From positions 124,001 through 188,000 of the forward strand of contig NZ_BLLG01000006.1 in NCBI RefSeq assembly GCF_011766325.1: a stretch of 64,000 bases of DNA, written 5' to 3'. The notes beneath the pieces are model-generated. The model made no database searches. It was not told the origin of the DNA and saw only the letters and a list, made by a program, of their open reading frames with translations. Of the stretch, positions 40,716 through 49,454 are shown in pieces (position 1 is the first letter of the stretch; each line of letters opens with the position of its first letter). A program made the translations under genes and the position numbers. This DNA comes from Streptomyces pacificus (GTDB lineage Bacteria; Actinomycetota; Actinomycetes; Streptomycetales; Streptomycetaceae).

Positions 40716-41143
40716 TCCTGCTACCGGGAACGCCGTTCCCGCCGAGCGCATTCCCGCCCCGCTGCGGGCGTCGGCCCGGCCCGGCCGTTGACCGGCGCCT
40801 CCCCGGAGCGCAGGCGCCGCCACGACAGGACCCCGCACGAAAACCGACCGGAGAGCGCCGAAGGGCAACGGCCGGCCCGGGTAACCGGGTAACCGGGTAA
40901 CCGGGTATCCGGGTAACCGGGTATCCGGGTAACCCGGAAACCGGAGCAGCAGACCCGAAGAAGCCGAAGAAGCCGAAAGCCGCAGAGCACCCGGGAACAC
41001 CGGCAGCGCCGACAGCGCCGGCAAGAGGGAGAAGGGCAGGAACGCCGAGAACGCCCGGGAGCGCGGCGCAGCCGGAGGAGAGGGGGAAGGGGGAAGGGGG
41101 AAGAAGGGGGAAGGCGGAACGGAATGCGTGAGGCCGGGGCCGG
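40716..41143. other. repeat-rich intergenic region
   Basis: Seven tandem copies of the octamer CCGGGTAA/CCGGGTAT lie at 40877-40932, and an AGGGGGAA repeat at about 41075-41115. Long frames across it are artefacts of the repeats. No gene is seen. Confidence 0.75.
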
Positions 41144-41626
41144 TCAGCCGTACATGCGCCGCATCGCGAAGTCGACCATCTGCTCCACGGACTTCGCGTC
41201 GAAGACCATCCGGTGCTCGCCCTCCATGTCGAGGACGAAGCCGTACCCGGTGGGCAGCAGGTCGATCACCTCGGCGCCCGTGATGACGAAGTACTTGGAC
41301 TCCTTGCCCGCGTAGCGGCGCAGTTCCTTGAGCGAGCTGAACATCGGGATGACCGGCTGCTGCGTGTTATGCAGGGCGAGGAAGCCCGGGTTGTCGCCGC
41401 GCGGGCAGTACACCTTCGAGGTCGCGAAGATCTGCTGGAAGTCCTCAGCGGACAGCGACCCCGTCGTGAAGGCCCGTACCGCGTCGGCGAGGGAGGGAGG
41501 TGACGGCTCGGGGTACAGCGGCTGCTCCCCGTAGCCCGCTCCGGGCATGCCCACGCCCGACATCGGCTGCTGCGGCGGGGGGCCGTAGTGCTGCTGACCG
41601 CCGGGGGTCTGGTCGTAGCCGTACAT
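41144..41626 (-). CDS. SseB family protein
   Basis: 160 residues. A Gly/Pro/Gln-rich N-terminus (MYGYDQTPGGQQHYGPPPQQ) precedes an SseB-like domain (about 50-160) with SLADAVRAFTTGSLSAEDFQ, PVIPMFSSLKELRRYAG and YFVITGAEVIDLLPTGYGFV. In enterobacteria SseB is a type III secretion enhancer, but the actinobacterial members have no known role. ATG 41626 lacks a ribosome-binding site, while TAGTCT ends 7 nt upstream, indicating a leaderless mRNA. Confidence 0.85.
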   Translation of the reverse strand: MYGYDQTPGGQQHYGPPPQQPMSGVGMPGAGYGEQPLYPEPSPPSLADAVRAFTTGSLSAEDFQQIFATSKVYCPRGDNPGFLALHNTQQPVIPMFSSLKELRRYAGKESKYFVITGAEVIDLLPTGYGFVLDMEGEHRMVFDAKSVEQMVDFAMRRMYG

Positions 41627-41702
41627 GGGCGCAAGACTACCGAGGCTCCGCGGGGGGCGGGCCCGGCCACCGGTCGCGCCTCGGCGCCGCCGGCCCCGCC
41701 CT

Positions 41703-41744
41703 GCCGGGGGCGGTCGGCCGGGGGCGGTCGGCCGGGGGCGGTCG
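41703..41744 (+). repeat. 14-bp tandem repeat
   Basis: Three exact copies of GCCGGGGGCGGTCG between sseB and the acyl-CoA dehydrogenase. Confidence 0.9.
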
Positions 41745-41868
41745 GCCGGTCCGCGCCCGGGTGTGGACCGCGGCCCCGGCGGGGGGACAGTCTGGTGCGA
41801 GCCGCCCGGCCGGCCCAGCCTCCGGATGCGGGCCGCGTCACAGATGCCGGTGGGGGGTTGCTTCTTAT

Positions 41869-41906
41869 TACCGACGGGTAGCATCATGCGTAGCTACCTG
41901 CCGGTA
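41869..41906 (+). promoter_or_regulatory. paired TACC-N4-GGTA operator upstream of acyl-CoA dehydrogenase
   Basis: TACCGACGGGTA (41869-41880) and TACCTGCCGGTA (41895-41906) are two 12-bp palindrome-like sites whose centres are 26 bp apart. Together they also form a larger inverted repeat matching at 11 of 13 positions. They lie 50-90 bp before the start codon. Regulation of fatty-acid or branched-chain degradation genes by TetR-type repressors at such sites is well known. Confidence 0.55.
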
Positions 41907-41956
41907 GTTGCAACGAGGACCCTGCCTCCTCCCCGATCCGTTACGGAGCCGTCGCC

Positions 41957-43783
41957 ATGGGGCACTACAAGTCGAATCTCCGCGACATCGAGTTCAACCT
42001 CTTCGAGGTCCTCGGGCGCGACAAGCTGTACGGCACGGGTCCGTTCGCGGAGATGGACGTCGAGACCGCCAAGAGCATCCTCGGCGAGATCGCCCGCCTC
42101 GCGGAGAACGACCTCGCCGAGTCCTTCGCCGACGCCGACCGCAACCCGCCGGTCTTCGACCCCGAGACCAACACCGCTCCGGTGCCGGAGAGCTTCAAGA
42201 AGAGCTACCGGGCCTTCATGGACTCCGAGTACTGGCGCCTCGGCCTCCCCGAGGCGATCGGCGGCACCATCGCACCGCGCTCCCTCGTCTGGTCCTACGC
42301 CGAGCTGCTCCTCGGCTCGAACCCGGCGATATGGATGTACTCCTCGGGCCCGGCGTTCGCCGGCATCCTCTACGAGGAGGGCAACGAGGCACAGCAGAAG
42401 ATCGCCCGGATCGCGGTCGAGAAGCAGTGGGGCTCCACCATGGTCCTCACCGAGCCCGACGCGGGCTCGGACGTCGGGGCCGGCCGCGCCAAGGCGATCC
42501 CGCAGGACGACGGCTCCTGGCACATCGAGGGCGTGAAGCGCTTCATCACCTCCGGCGAGCACGACATGGAGGAGAACATCCTCCACTACGTCCTCGCCCG
42601 CCCCGAGGGCCACGGCCCCGGCACCAAGGGCCTGTCCCTCTTCCTCGTGCCCAAGTTCCACTTCGACTGGGAGACCGGTGAGCTGGGCGAGCGCAACGGC
42701 GTCTACGCCACCAACGTCGAGCACAAGATGGGCCTCAAGGCGTCCAACACGTGCGAGATCACCTTCGGCGACAAGCACCCCGCCAAGGGCTGGCTGATCG
42801 GCGACAAGCACGACGGCATCCGCCAGATGTTCATGATCATCGAGTTCGCCCGCATGATGGTCGGCACCAAGGCGATCTCGACGCTGTCGACCGGCTACCT
42901 CAACGCGCTGGAGTACGCCAAGGAGCGGGTCCAGGGTTCCGACCTGGCCGACTTCATGGACAAGACCGCACCCAAGGTCACCATCACCCACCACCCCGAC
43001 GTGCGCCGCTCGCTGATGACGCAGAAGGCGTACGCGGAGGGCATGCGCGCTCTCGTCCTCTACACCGCGTCGGTGCAGGACGAGATCGCGTCCAAGGAGG
43101 CCGCGGGCGAGGACACCGCGTCCCTGCAGGGCCTGAACGACCTGCTGCTGCCGATCGTGAAGGGCTACGGGTCCGAGAAGGCGTACGAGCAGCTCGCCCA
43201 GTCGCTGCAGATCTTCGGGGGCTCCGGGTACCTGCAGGAGTACCCGATCGAGCAGTACATCCGCGACGCCAAGATCGACACCCTCTACGAGGGCACCACG
43301 GCGATCCAGGGCCAGGACTACTTCTTCCGGAAGATCGTCCGCGACCAGGGCGCCGCGCTGAACGCCCTCGCCGAGGAGATCAAGAAGTTCCTCGCGGTCG
43401 GCACCGGCGGCGAGGAACTGGCCGGCGCCCGCGACGCCCTCTCCAAGGCCGCGGTCGACCTGGAGGCGATCGTCGGCCGGATGCTCACCGACCTCACCGC
43501 CACGGGCGAGGACGTCAGGAACATCTACAAGGTCGGCCTCAACACCACCCGCCTGCTGCTCGCCTCCGGTGACGTGGTCGTCGGCTACCTGCTGCTGCGC
43601 GGCGCGGCCGTCGCCGCCGAGAAGCTGGAGACCGCCGCCGCCAAGGACAAGGCGTTCTACCAGGGCAAGATCGCCGCGGCGAAGTTCTTCGCCGCCAACA
43701 TCCTGCCGGGCGTCTCGCTCGCCCGCGAGATCGCCGAGGGCGTCGACAACGAGCTGATGGACCTGGACGAGGCCGCCTTCTAG
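41957..43783 (+). CDS. acyl-CoA dehydrogenase (long type, FadE5-like)
   Basis: 608 residues, longer than the classic 380-residue enzymes because of a C-terminal helical extension (about 460-608) as in FadE5-like dehydrogenases. Landmarks are the flavin-binding [67 protein letters not shown] and the catalytic glutamate in [15 protein letters not shown]. It oxidises acyl-CoA to the 2,3-enoyl-CoA using FAD. ATG 41957 follows GGAG. By position it matches acdH of S. coelicolor, from memory. Strong terminator downstream. Confidence 0.95.
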   Translation: MGHYKSNLRDIEFNLFEVLGRDKLYGTGPFAEMDVETAKSILGEIARLAENDLAESFADADRNPPVFDPETNTAPVPESFKKSYRAFMDSEYWRLGLPEAIGGTIAPRSLVWSYAELLLGSNPAIWMYSSGPAFAGILYEEGNEAQQKIARIAVEKQWGSTMVLTEPDAGSDVGAGRAKAIPQDDGSWHIEGVKRFITSGEHDMEENILHYVLARPEGHGPGTKGLSLFLVPKFHFDWETGELGERNGVYATNVEHKMGLKASNTCEITFGDKHPAKGWLIGDKHDGIRQMFMIIEFARMMVGTKAISTLSTGYLNALEYAKERVQGSDLADFMDKTAPKVTITHHPDVRRSLMTQKAYAEGMRALVLYTASVQDEIASKEAAGEDTASLQGLNDLLLPIVKGYGSEKAYEQLAQSLQIFGGSGYLQEYPIEQYIRDAKIDTLYEGTTAIQGQDYFFRKIVRDQGAALNALAEEIKKFLAVGTGGEELAGARDALSKAAVDLEAIVGRMLTDLTATGEDVRNIYKVGLNTTRLLLASGDVVVGYLLLRGAAVAAEKLETAAAKDKAFYQGKIAAAKFFAANILPGVSLAREIAEGVDNELMDLDEAAF

Positions 43784-43903
43784 TCCCTGCCAGTCCTTTC
43801 CAGGGCCTCTACCGGCTCCTGCCAGCCCTGGCCGGCCCCTGCCGGCCCCTTCGGTCCGGCCGTGACCGACCCGGCCCGGCCCGGCCCACACACCGGCCGA
43901 AGC

Positions 43904-43935
43904 GAAGACCCGCTCCCGCCCGGGAGCGGGTCTTC
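43904..43935 (+). terminator. terminator of acyl-CoA dehydrogenase gene
   Basis: Perfect 15-bp arms GAAGACCCGCTCCCG (43904-43918) and complement (43921-43935) with only 2 nt between. The rest of the 386-bp gap to the M18 gene holds GC-rich CGTACC/CCGCCCC repeats and no gene. Confidence 0.8.
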
Positions 43936-44169
43936 CCGCGTACCGCGCCCCGCCACCGCGCCGTGACCGGGCACATCGGCGGACCCTCGCCGTACGCCCC
44001 GTACCGACGCGCCCCGCTGACCCGTACCACCGCGCCCCGCTGCCTCCCGCACCCGCACGCCCCGCCGCGGCCCGTACCATGCCGGCCGATACCACCGGGC
44101 ACCACTACGTCCCGTTTCGTCCCAACGGGTGTTCCGGCCGCACGAGGAACCCTCGTTAAGGTGAGCACC

Positions 44170-45483
44170 ATGAACAGCCGTGCTGCCTCCCCGTCGCCCA
44201 CCCCCTTCGACCGCGGCCACACCGAGGACATGATGTCCTTCCTGGCGGCGAGCCCCACGCCGTACCACGCCGTGGCGAACGCCGCGGAGCGGCTGGACGG
44301 GGCCGGGTTCCGGCGGGTCGAGGAGACCGACGCCTGGGACGGGACCGGCGGCGGCAAGTACGTGCTCCGGGGCGGCGCCGTCATCGCCTGGTACGTGCCG
44401 GAGGGCGCAGCGGCCCACACCCCCTTCCGCATCGTCGGCGCGCACACCGACTCCCCCAACCTCCGGGTCAAGCCGGAGCCGGACACCGGCGCGTACGGCT
44501 GGCGCCAGATCGCCGTCGAGATCTACGGCGGACCGCTGCTCAACTCCTGGCTCGACCGCGACCTCGGCCTCGCCGGCCGGCTCACGCTGCGGGACGGCTC
44601 CACCCGCCTGGTGAACATCGACCGCCCGCTGCTGCGCGTGCCCCAGCTCGCGATCCACATGGACCGCGCGATCCACGAGAAGGGGCTGCAACTGGACAAG
44701 CAGAAGCACATGCAGCCCGTCTGGGGCCTCGGCGGCACCGTCAGGCAGGGCGATCTGATCTCCTTCCTGGAGGAGGAGAGCGGCCTGCCGCCCGGCGAGG
44801 TCACCGGCTGGGACCTGATGACCCACGCCGTTCAGGCCCCGGCGTTCCTCGGCCGCTACCGCGAACTCGTGGCCGGCCCGCGGATGGACAACCTGCTCTC
44901 CGTACACGCGGGGACCGCAGCCCTCGCCGCCGTCTCGGGCCGGGACGATCTGCCGTACATCCCCGTTCTCGCCGCGTTCGACCACGAGGAGAACGGCTCC
45001 CAGGCCGACACCGGTGCGGACGGCCCGCTGCTCGGATCGGTGCTGGAGCGCTCGGTGTTCGCCCGCGGCGGCAGCTACGAGGACCGCGCCCGGGCCTTCG
45101 CCGGCACCGTCTGCCTGTCCTCCGACACCGGCCACGCCGTGCACCCCAACTACGGTGAGCGCCACGATCCCACGCACCACCCCCGCCCCAACCGCGGCCC
45201 CATCCTGAAGGTCAACGTCAACCAGCGGTACGCGACGGACGGCAGCGGCCGGGCCGTGTTCGCCGCCGCCTGCGAGCGCGCGGGCGTGGAGTGGCAGACC
45301 TTCGTGTCCCACAACGCGATGCCGTGCGGCACGACGATCGGCCCCATCACCGCCGCCCGCCACGGGATCCGGACCGTCGACATCGGCGTTGCCATCCTCT
45401 CGATGCACAGCGCCCGCGAGCTCTGCGGCTCGGACGACCCGTACCTGCTGGCCAACGCGCTGGTCGCGTTCCTGGAGGGCTGA
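44170..45483 (+). CDS. M18 family aminopeptidase
   Basis: 437 residues, resembling ApeB/aspartyl aminopeptidase. The metal-site motifs are all present: GAHTDSPNLRVKP, FDHEENGSQADTGADGPLL, SSDTGHAVHPNY and SHNAMPCGTTIGP. The DR...H pattern RVPQLAIHMDRAIHEKGLQL is also typical. These are dodecameric dizinc enzymes that remove N-terminal acidic residues in the cytoplasm. ATG 44170 follows AAGG at 8 nt; GTG 44161 is an alternative three codons upstream. Confidence 0.95.
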   Translation: MNSRAASPSPTPFDRGHTEDMMSFLAASPTPYHAVANAAERLDGAGFRRVEETDAWDGTGGGKYVLRGGAVIAWYVPEGAAAHTPFRIVGAHTDSPNLRVKPEPDTGAYGWRQIAVEIYGGPLLNSWLDRDLGLAGRLTLRDGSTRLVNIDRPLLRVPQLAIHMDRAIHEKGLQLDKQKHMQPVWGLGGTVRQGDLISFLEEESGLPPGEVTGWDLMTHAVQAPAFLGRYRELVAGPRMDNLLSVHAGTAALAAVSGRDDLPYIPVLAAFDHEENGSQADTGADGPLLGSVLERSVFARGGSYEDRARAFAGTVCLSSDTGHAVHPNYGERHDPTHHPRPNRGPILKVNVNQRYATDGSGRAVFAAACERAGVEWQTFVSHNAMPCGTTIGPITAARHGIRTVDIGVAILSMHSARELCGSDDPYLLANALVAFLEG

Positions 45484-45616
45484 CCTCGCCAGGGGCCCCA
45501 TCCCGGAAGCCCCCCGGAAGCCCTGGGGAGCCGCCGCAAGCGCCGAACCCCGCCGCGGCCGCCTCCACCGCCGCGACTATCGCGGCCGTCGCGGCGAGCC
45601 GACCGGGTGGCCGGCA

Positions 45617-45648
45617 GGTCAAGCGGTCAAGCGGTCAAGCGGTCAAGC
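45617..45648 (+). repeat. 8-bp tandem repeat overlapping a stop codon
   Basis: Four copies of GGTCAAGC. The last copy includes the stop codon of the NHL protein (45643-45645), so repeat slippage would alter the spacing just after this gene. Confidence 0.85.
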
Positions 45649-47457
45649 ATCGTCGTCCATCCCCGCCAGCACCAGCGGCAGCCGGGCCACCCCGTCCCCC
45701 GTCACCCGGAGCGGAACACCCCAGTCCTGCTGGTGCACATGACACGCCGGATACGGGTTCGCCGGATCGTCGTCGCAGGACGCGGCCATCGCCGAGACGT
45801 GCAGCACGCCCTCGGTCACCGCCGGGTCCAGCTCCAGCTCCCGGGAGAGGCCGGCGCCCGCGCCCCCGCCCCCGGCCAGCAGCTCCGGCGGGGTCGACGA
45901 CACCAGCAGCCTGGTCGAGGGGCCGTGACGGGTGTCGAGCTTCTGCCCCTCGGGCGCCCGGAAGACCACGTCCAGCCGCAGCGTCCCCGGCGCCACCTCG
46001 GTGGCCGCACGCTGCGTACGGTGCGCGACCCCCTCGACCCGTGCGGCCTCCTCCGGGAGCCGCAGCCTGGTCAGCCGGTGTCGCGCCGACTCCACGACCA
46101 CGATCTCCTCACCGTCCAGCACCGCCCCCGACGGCTCGCGCAGATCGGTGGCGAGGGTCGTCACCTCGCCGGTCGCCGGGTCGTAGCGGCGCAGGGCGTG
46201 GTTGTACGTGTCGGACACGGCCACCGAGCCGTCGGGCAGCGCCGTGACGCCCAGCGGGTGCTGGAGCAGGGCCTGCCCGGCGTTCCCGTCCCGGTGCCCG
46301 AAGTCGAAGAGACCGGTGCCGACGGCGGTGTGCACGATCTTGCCGGTGTCGATCCACCGCAGCGCGGACGTCTCCGAGTCGGCGATCCACAACCGGTCCC
46401 CGGCCGCGGCCAGCCCGGACGGCTGCGCGAACCACGCCTCGGCAGCGGGTCCGTCCACCAGCCCCTCGTTGGTCGTGCCGGCGGCCGCCTCGACCGTGCC
46501 GGTGTCCGGGTCGTACGTCCACAGCTGGTGGACCCCCGCCATCGCGATCCACACCCTGTCCTGCCACCAGGCCACGTCCCACGGCGAGGAGAGGTCCACT
46601 TCGAGGGCCGGCCCCGACGTCGGCGCCCCCTGCCACCACTGCCGCCCCGTCCCCGCGACCCGCTCGACCGCGCCGGTCACGGGATCGACCGTGCACAGCG
46701 CGTGGTTCACCGTGTCGGCGACGACCACCTTCCCCGACGGCAGCAGCGCGAGACCCTGCGGCTCCCGGAAGGCGCCGTCGCCGATCCGCCGCACCACGCT
46801 CTCGCCGTCCGCCGCCAGCTCGACCAGCCGGTGCCGCGTCGTGTCCGAGACCAGGAAGCGCCCGGAGGGCAGCCGCAGGGCCTTCCCCGGGAAGCGCAGG
46901 TCCGTCGCGACCGGCTCCGGCGGCACATACGGCCCGTCCCCCCGCCGCAGCGTGCCCTTCGCCGCATGCTCGGCCTCCAGCTGCGCCACCAGCCGCTCGA
47001 TGGCGTGCGCATGGCCCTCGCCCGCGTGCTGGGCGACGATGTACCCCTCGGGGTCGATCACCACGAGCGTGGGCCAGGCCCGCACGGCGTACTGCTTCCA
47101 CGTCGCGAGCTCGGGGTCGTCGAGGACGGGGTGGTGCACCCCGTACCGCTCGACGGCGTCGACGACGGCCTGGTGCTCGGCCTCGTGCACGAACTTCGGC
47201 GAGTGGACGCCGACGACCACCGTGGTGTCGCGGTGCTTCTCCTCGAGTTCGCGCAGCTCGTCCAGGACGTGCAGGCAGTTGACGCAGCAGAACGTCCAAA
47301 AATCGAGGATCAATGTGCGACCTCGGAAGTCGGCGAGCTTCAAGTCCTTCCCGCCAGTGTTGATCCAGCCGCCCTTGCCGATCAGCTCGGGGGCACGGAC
47401 ACGGGCACGCTTGCGGGGTGCGGGCGCGGGGGTGGGCGCCGGGGCAGCATCGTTCAT
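45643..47457 (-). CDS. thioredoxin-like/NHL-repeat protein (NHLRC2-like)
   Basis: 604 residues. The N-terminal thioredoxin fold (about 20-170) contains FWTFCCVNCLHVLDELRELE, with the CxxC at Cys58 and Cys61. A six-bladed NHL propeller (about 185-470) follows with repeats such as REPQGLALLPSGKVVVADTV, FAQPSGLAAAGDRLWIADSE and QHPLGVTALPDGSVAVSDTY. A C-terminal beta domain (about 490-600) ends with CHVHQQDWGVPLRV. The architecture is that of NHLRC2. There is no signal peptide, so it is cytoplasmic. Redox partner unknown. The start codon is ATG 47457. Confidence 0.92.
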   Translation of the reverse strand: MNDAAPAPTPAPAPRKRARVRAPELIGKGGWINTGGKDLKLADFRGRTLILDFWTFCCVNCLHVLDELRELEEKHRDTTVVVGVHSPKFVHEAEHQAVVDAVERYGVHHPVLDDPELATWKQYAVRAWPTLVVIDPEGYIVAQHAGEGHAHAIERLVAQLEAEHAAKGTLRRGDGPYVPPEPVATDLRFPGKALRLPSGRFLVSDTTRHRLVELAADGESVVRRIGDGAFREPQGLALLPSGKVVVADTVNHALCTVDPVTGAVERVAGTGRQWWQGAPTSGPALEVDLSSPWDVAWWQDRVWIAMAGVHQLWTYDPDTGTVEAAAGTTNEGLVDGPAAEAWFAQPSGLAAAGDRLWIADSETSALRWIDTGKIVHTAVGTGLFDFGHRDGNAGQALLQHPLGVTALPDGSVAVSDTYNHALRRYDPATGEVTTLATDLREPSGAVLDGEEIVVVESARHRLTRLRLPEEAARVEGVAHRTQRAATEVAPGTLRLDVVFRAPEGQKLDTRHGPSTRLLVSSTPPELLAGGGGAGAGLSRELELDPAVTEGVLHVSAMAASCDDDPANPYPACHVHQQDWGVPLRVTGDGVARLPLVLAGMDDDA

Positions 47458-47564
47458 CCTTCAAGCCTGCCATCCTCCCGTGAACGCAGGATCACGGCCG
47501 CACGAAGCGGCTGATCAGGGCATACGCTCCACCACGGCGACTTCCGAGAACTCCCGGAGAAAGA

Positions 47565-47897
47565 TCATGTGACCAGTCCGGCCGGTGTGCTGGATGCACA
47601 TGTCGGTGCAGACATCCGAGTTCCCCGTCGGCTCAGAGCACGCCGCAGGCCGGACCGCTCCATCCGCCGCCACTCGACGTAGGCCCCGTCGATGTTGCGT
47701 GCCGTGGCGACCAGGTCGGCCAGTCGGTCCTGGGCATCACAGTGCAGCGCCCAGACGCCGAGATCGTCGCCGGATGGCGCAGTACGACCGGTCTCGACGC
47801 GGCTGCACTTGCTCTCATGCCGGCCGGCCCGGGAGCAAGTTCCCGCGCGGTCAGACCCCGAGTCCTTCCCGATCTCACGCAGCCGCTTGCCCAGGCC
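47565..47897 (-). pseudogene. XRE-family (HTH + DUF5753) regulator relic
   Basis: Read on the minus strand from 47897, GLGKRLREIGKDSG leads into a helix-turn-helix ending RHESKCSRVETGRTAPSGDD, then ALHCDAQDRLADLVATARN and IDGAYVEWRRMERSGLRR. This is the normal order of the N-terminal half of the streptomycete XRE/DUF5753 (Scr1-type) regulators. The recognition segment LTARELA is readable only in another frame: an extra base near GGGTCTG and a missing base near CTTGCTCC offset each other. After GLRR the homology stops and the C-terminal DUF5753 domain is lacking. No start codon remains. It abuts the tnpA relic at about 47895. Confidence 0.7.
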
Positions 47898-48182
47898 GTG
47901 TGTGAGGACTTCGAGGCCGAGCTGGTCGAGTTCAACGGCGAGAACAACCACGTCCACCTGCTCGTGAACTTCCCGCCGAAGGTCACCGTGTCCAAGCTGG
48001 TGAACTCCCTCAAAGGCGTGTCCTCCCGCAGGCTCCGCCAGGAGTTCCCCAACCTGGTCCGCCACTACTGGCGGGCACAACGACTCTGGTCCGGCTCGTA
48101 CTTCGCCGGCTCCGTCGACGGCGCACCGCCCAGCATCGTGAAGGAGTACATCGAGCAGCAGAACCGGCCGCTCCGACCTTGA
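47895..48182 (+). pseudogene. tnpA: truncated tnpA (Y1 HUH transposase)
   Basis: 95 codons remain, of roughly 135-150. The HUH motif is intact (NNHVHLLV), as are SKLVNSLKGVSSRRLRQEF and a C-terminal SIVKEYIEQQ, whose Tyr is the likely nucleophile. The N-terminal strand and helix (normally with a KYRR-type motif) are absent, and upstream sequence belongs to the XRE relic on the other strand. Intact family members cut and paste single-stranded DNA. This copy should be inactive. Confidence 0.7.
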
Positions 48183-48247
48183 CCGAGATGGACCGTGCGG
48201 ATCCATGCACACAGCCGAGGTCAGAACAACTCTCAGATCCGCTTCAC

Positions 48248-48267
48248 CACCGGGCTGAAGCCCGGTG
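48248..48267. repeat. IS right-end hairpin
   Basis: Perfect 9-bp arms around a GA loop, positioned as the subterminal imperfect palindrome of the IS200/IS605-type remnant. Confidence 0.55.
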
Positions 48268-48270
48268 CAC

Positions 48271-48465
48271 TGCGAATAGTCCCGGTAGCGCACATACGGG
48301 GAGATCGGCTCGGAGACGATGCGCGCCCGGCGGACGTCAACCCCCCGGGCAACGGACGCGGAGACCAGCTCGACCCACCAGGGCCGGCGTTCCGCCGGGT
48401 CGAATCGGTTGCCCGAAGTCCACTCGGCGCAGTCCTGATCCAGCGCGTACCGGTCCCGGCCGTGA
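48271..48465 (-). pseudogene. DUF6879-family relic
   Basis: On the minus strand, DRYALDQDCAEWTSGNRFDP then WWVELVSASVARGVDVRRAR then IVSEPISPYVRYRDY follows the core of DUF6879 proteins, recalled as ...GVxVRRARIVSEPxSDYxRxE.... The frame then runs into the IS end, and the C-terminal third is missing. DUF6879 genes usually accompany XRE/DUF5753 regulators in streptomycetes, which fits the neighbouring relic. No start codon is convincing. Confidence 0.6.
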
Positions 48466-48485
48466 GGAACCCGGTCCCACGGGCG

Positions 48486-49289
48486 TCAGCTCCCCCGTAC
48501 CGCCGGCGGCGCCAGGCCCAGGCGGCGGTCCTTGAGGGCCGGGAACTGCTCGCGGGTCGCCGCCGGCTTCTTCGGGTCGAGGACGGCCGTGAGGACCTCC
48601 TCGCCGGCGCCCGCCTCCGCCAGGACCTCGCCCCACGGGTCGACGACGACGCTGCGGCCCGCCTGCTGCACGCCCGCGTGGGTGCCGGAGGTGCCGCAGG
48701 CGAGGACGTACGCCTGGTTCTCGACCGCCCGGGCCCGCGCCAGGAGGGTCCAGTGGGCACGCCGCCGCTCCGGCCAGCCGGCGGAGACGACCAGGACGTC
48801 CGCCCCCGCGTCGGCCAGGCCGCGGAAGAGCTCAGGGAAGCGCAGGTCGTAGCAGGTGCCGAGACCGAGGGTGGCCTCGGGCAGCCGCACCGTCACCAGG
48901 TCCTCGCCGGCGGCCATCATCACGGCCTCGCCCTGGTCGAAGCCGAAGCGGTGGATCTTCCGGTAGACGCCGGCGAGGCGGCCTTCGGGAGAGAGGACCA
49001 GCGCGGTGTTGAAGAGGCGGCCGTCGGCGGCCCGCTCGACGATCGAGCCGGCGTGCAGCCAGACTCCCGCATCGGCCGCCGCCTCCGCCATGGCCCGGCG
49101 CGTGGGACCGTCCAGCGTCTCGGCCTCCGCCTCGAAGGAGTCGTAGGCGAAGGCCCCCACCGTCCAGAGTTCCGGAAGGACGACAAGGGTGGAGCCGCGC
49201 TGTTCCCGCACCAGTGCGGCCGCGCGGAGTCGGCGGGACTCCACCGGTTCGTCACGGTCTACAGCGATCTGGATGAGTGAGGCGCGCAC
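48486..49289 (-). CDS. carbon-nitrogen hydrolase (nitrilase superfamily)
   Basis: 267 residues. The catalytic Glu-Lys-Cys triad is readable: Glu40 in VVLPELW, Lys111 in YRKIHRFG and Cys146 in GTCYDLRFPE. It resembles the Nit2/omega-amidase-like branch (SAGWPERRRAHWTLLARARA, GTSGTHAGVQQAG, SVVVDPWGEVLAEAG). Likely a cytoplasmic amidase acting on small omega-amides or dipeptide-like substrates; the exact substrate is unknown. The start is GTG 49289. Confidence 0.92.
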   Translation of the reverse strand: MRASLIQIAVDRDEPVESRRLRAAALVREQRGSTLVVLPELWTVGAFAYDSFEAEAETLDGPTRRAMAEAAADAGVWLHAGSIVERAADGRLFNTALVLSPEGRLAGVYRKIHRFGFDQGEAVMMAAGEDLVTVRLPEATLGLGTCYDLRFPELFRGLADAGADVLVVSAGWPERRRAHWTLLARARAVENQAYVLACGTSGTHAGVQQAGRSVVVDPWGEVLAEAGAGEEVLTAVLDPKKPAATREQFPALKDRRLGLAPPAVRGS

Positions 49290-49454
49290 ACTACCACCGT
49301 CCTGGCATTCGAGCCGTCAACACGGGCCTACGATCGTCACACGAAAGCACTGCCGGGGTGCCCAAGGGCAGCGTACTGTTCTGTCCCGGGGGTCACCCCC
49401 AGGACCCCCGGCAGCCGCCCGCACCCAGACCGCGCACGACCGCCGAGGGGTTCC

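Larger units (their letters stand above)
47895..48275 (+). mobile_element. IS200/IS605-type element remnant
   Basis: The C-terminal two thirds of a TnpA gene (to 48182), followed 65 bp later by a perfect CACCGGGCT-GA-AGCCCGGTG hairpin (48248-48267). Subterminal hairpins of this kind mark the ends of IS200/IS605 elements. The left end and the first third of tnpA are missing, and no tnpB is present. The left junction coincides with the XRE relic, and the right end (about 48268-48275) with the DUF6879 relic. Confidence 0.65.

Noticed and set aside
40698..41024. 108-residue frame with GYPDTRLPGYPVTR repeats
   Set aside because: The periodicity simply translates the CCGGGTAA octamer repeat; no start signal or family.
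47592..47680. Continuation of DUF5753 after GLRR (frame reading GNSDVCTDMC...REFSEVAVVERMP)
   Set aside because: The frame is open but I could not match it convincingly to the DUF5753 C-terminus, so it is not claimed.
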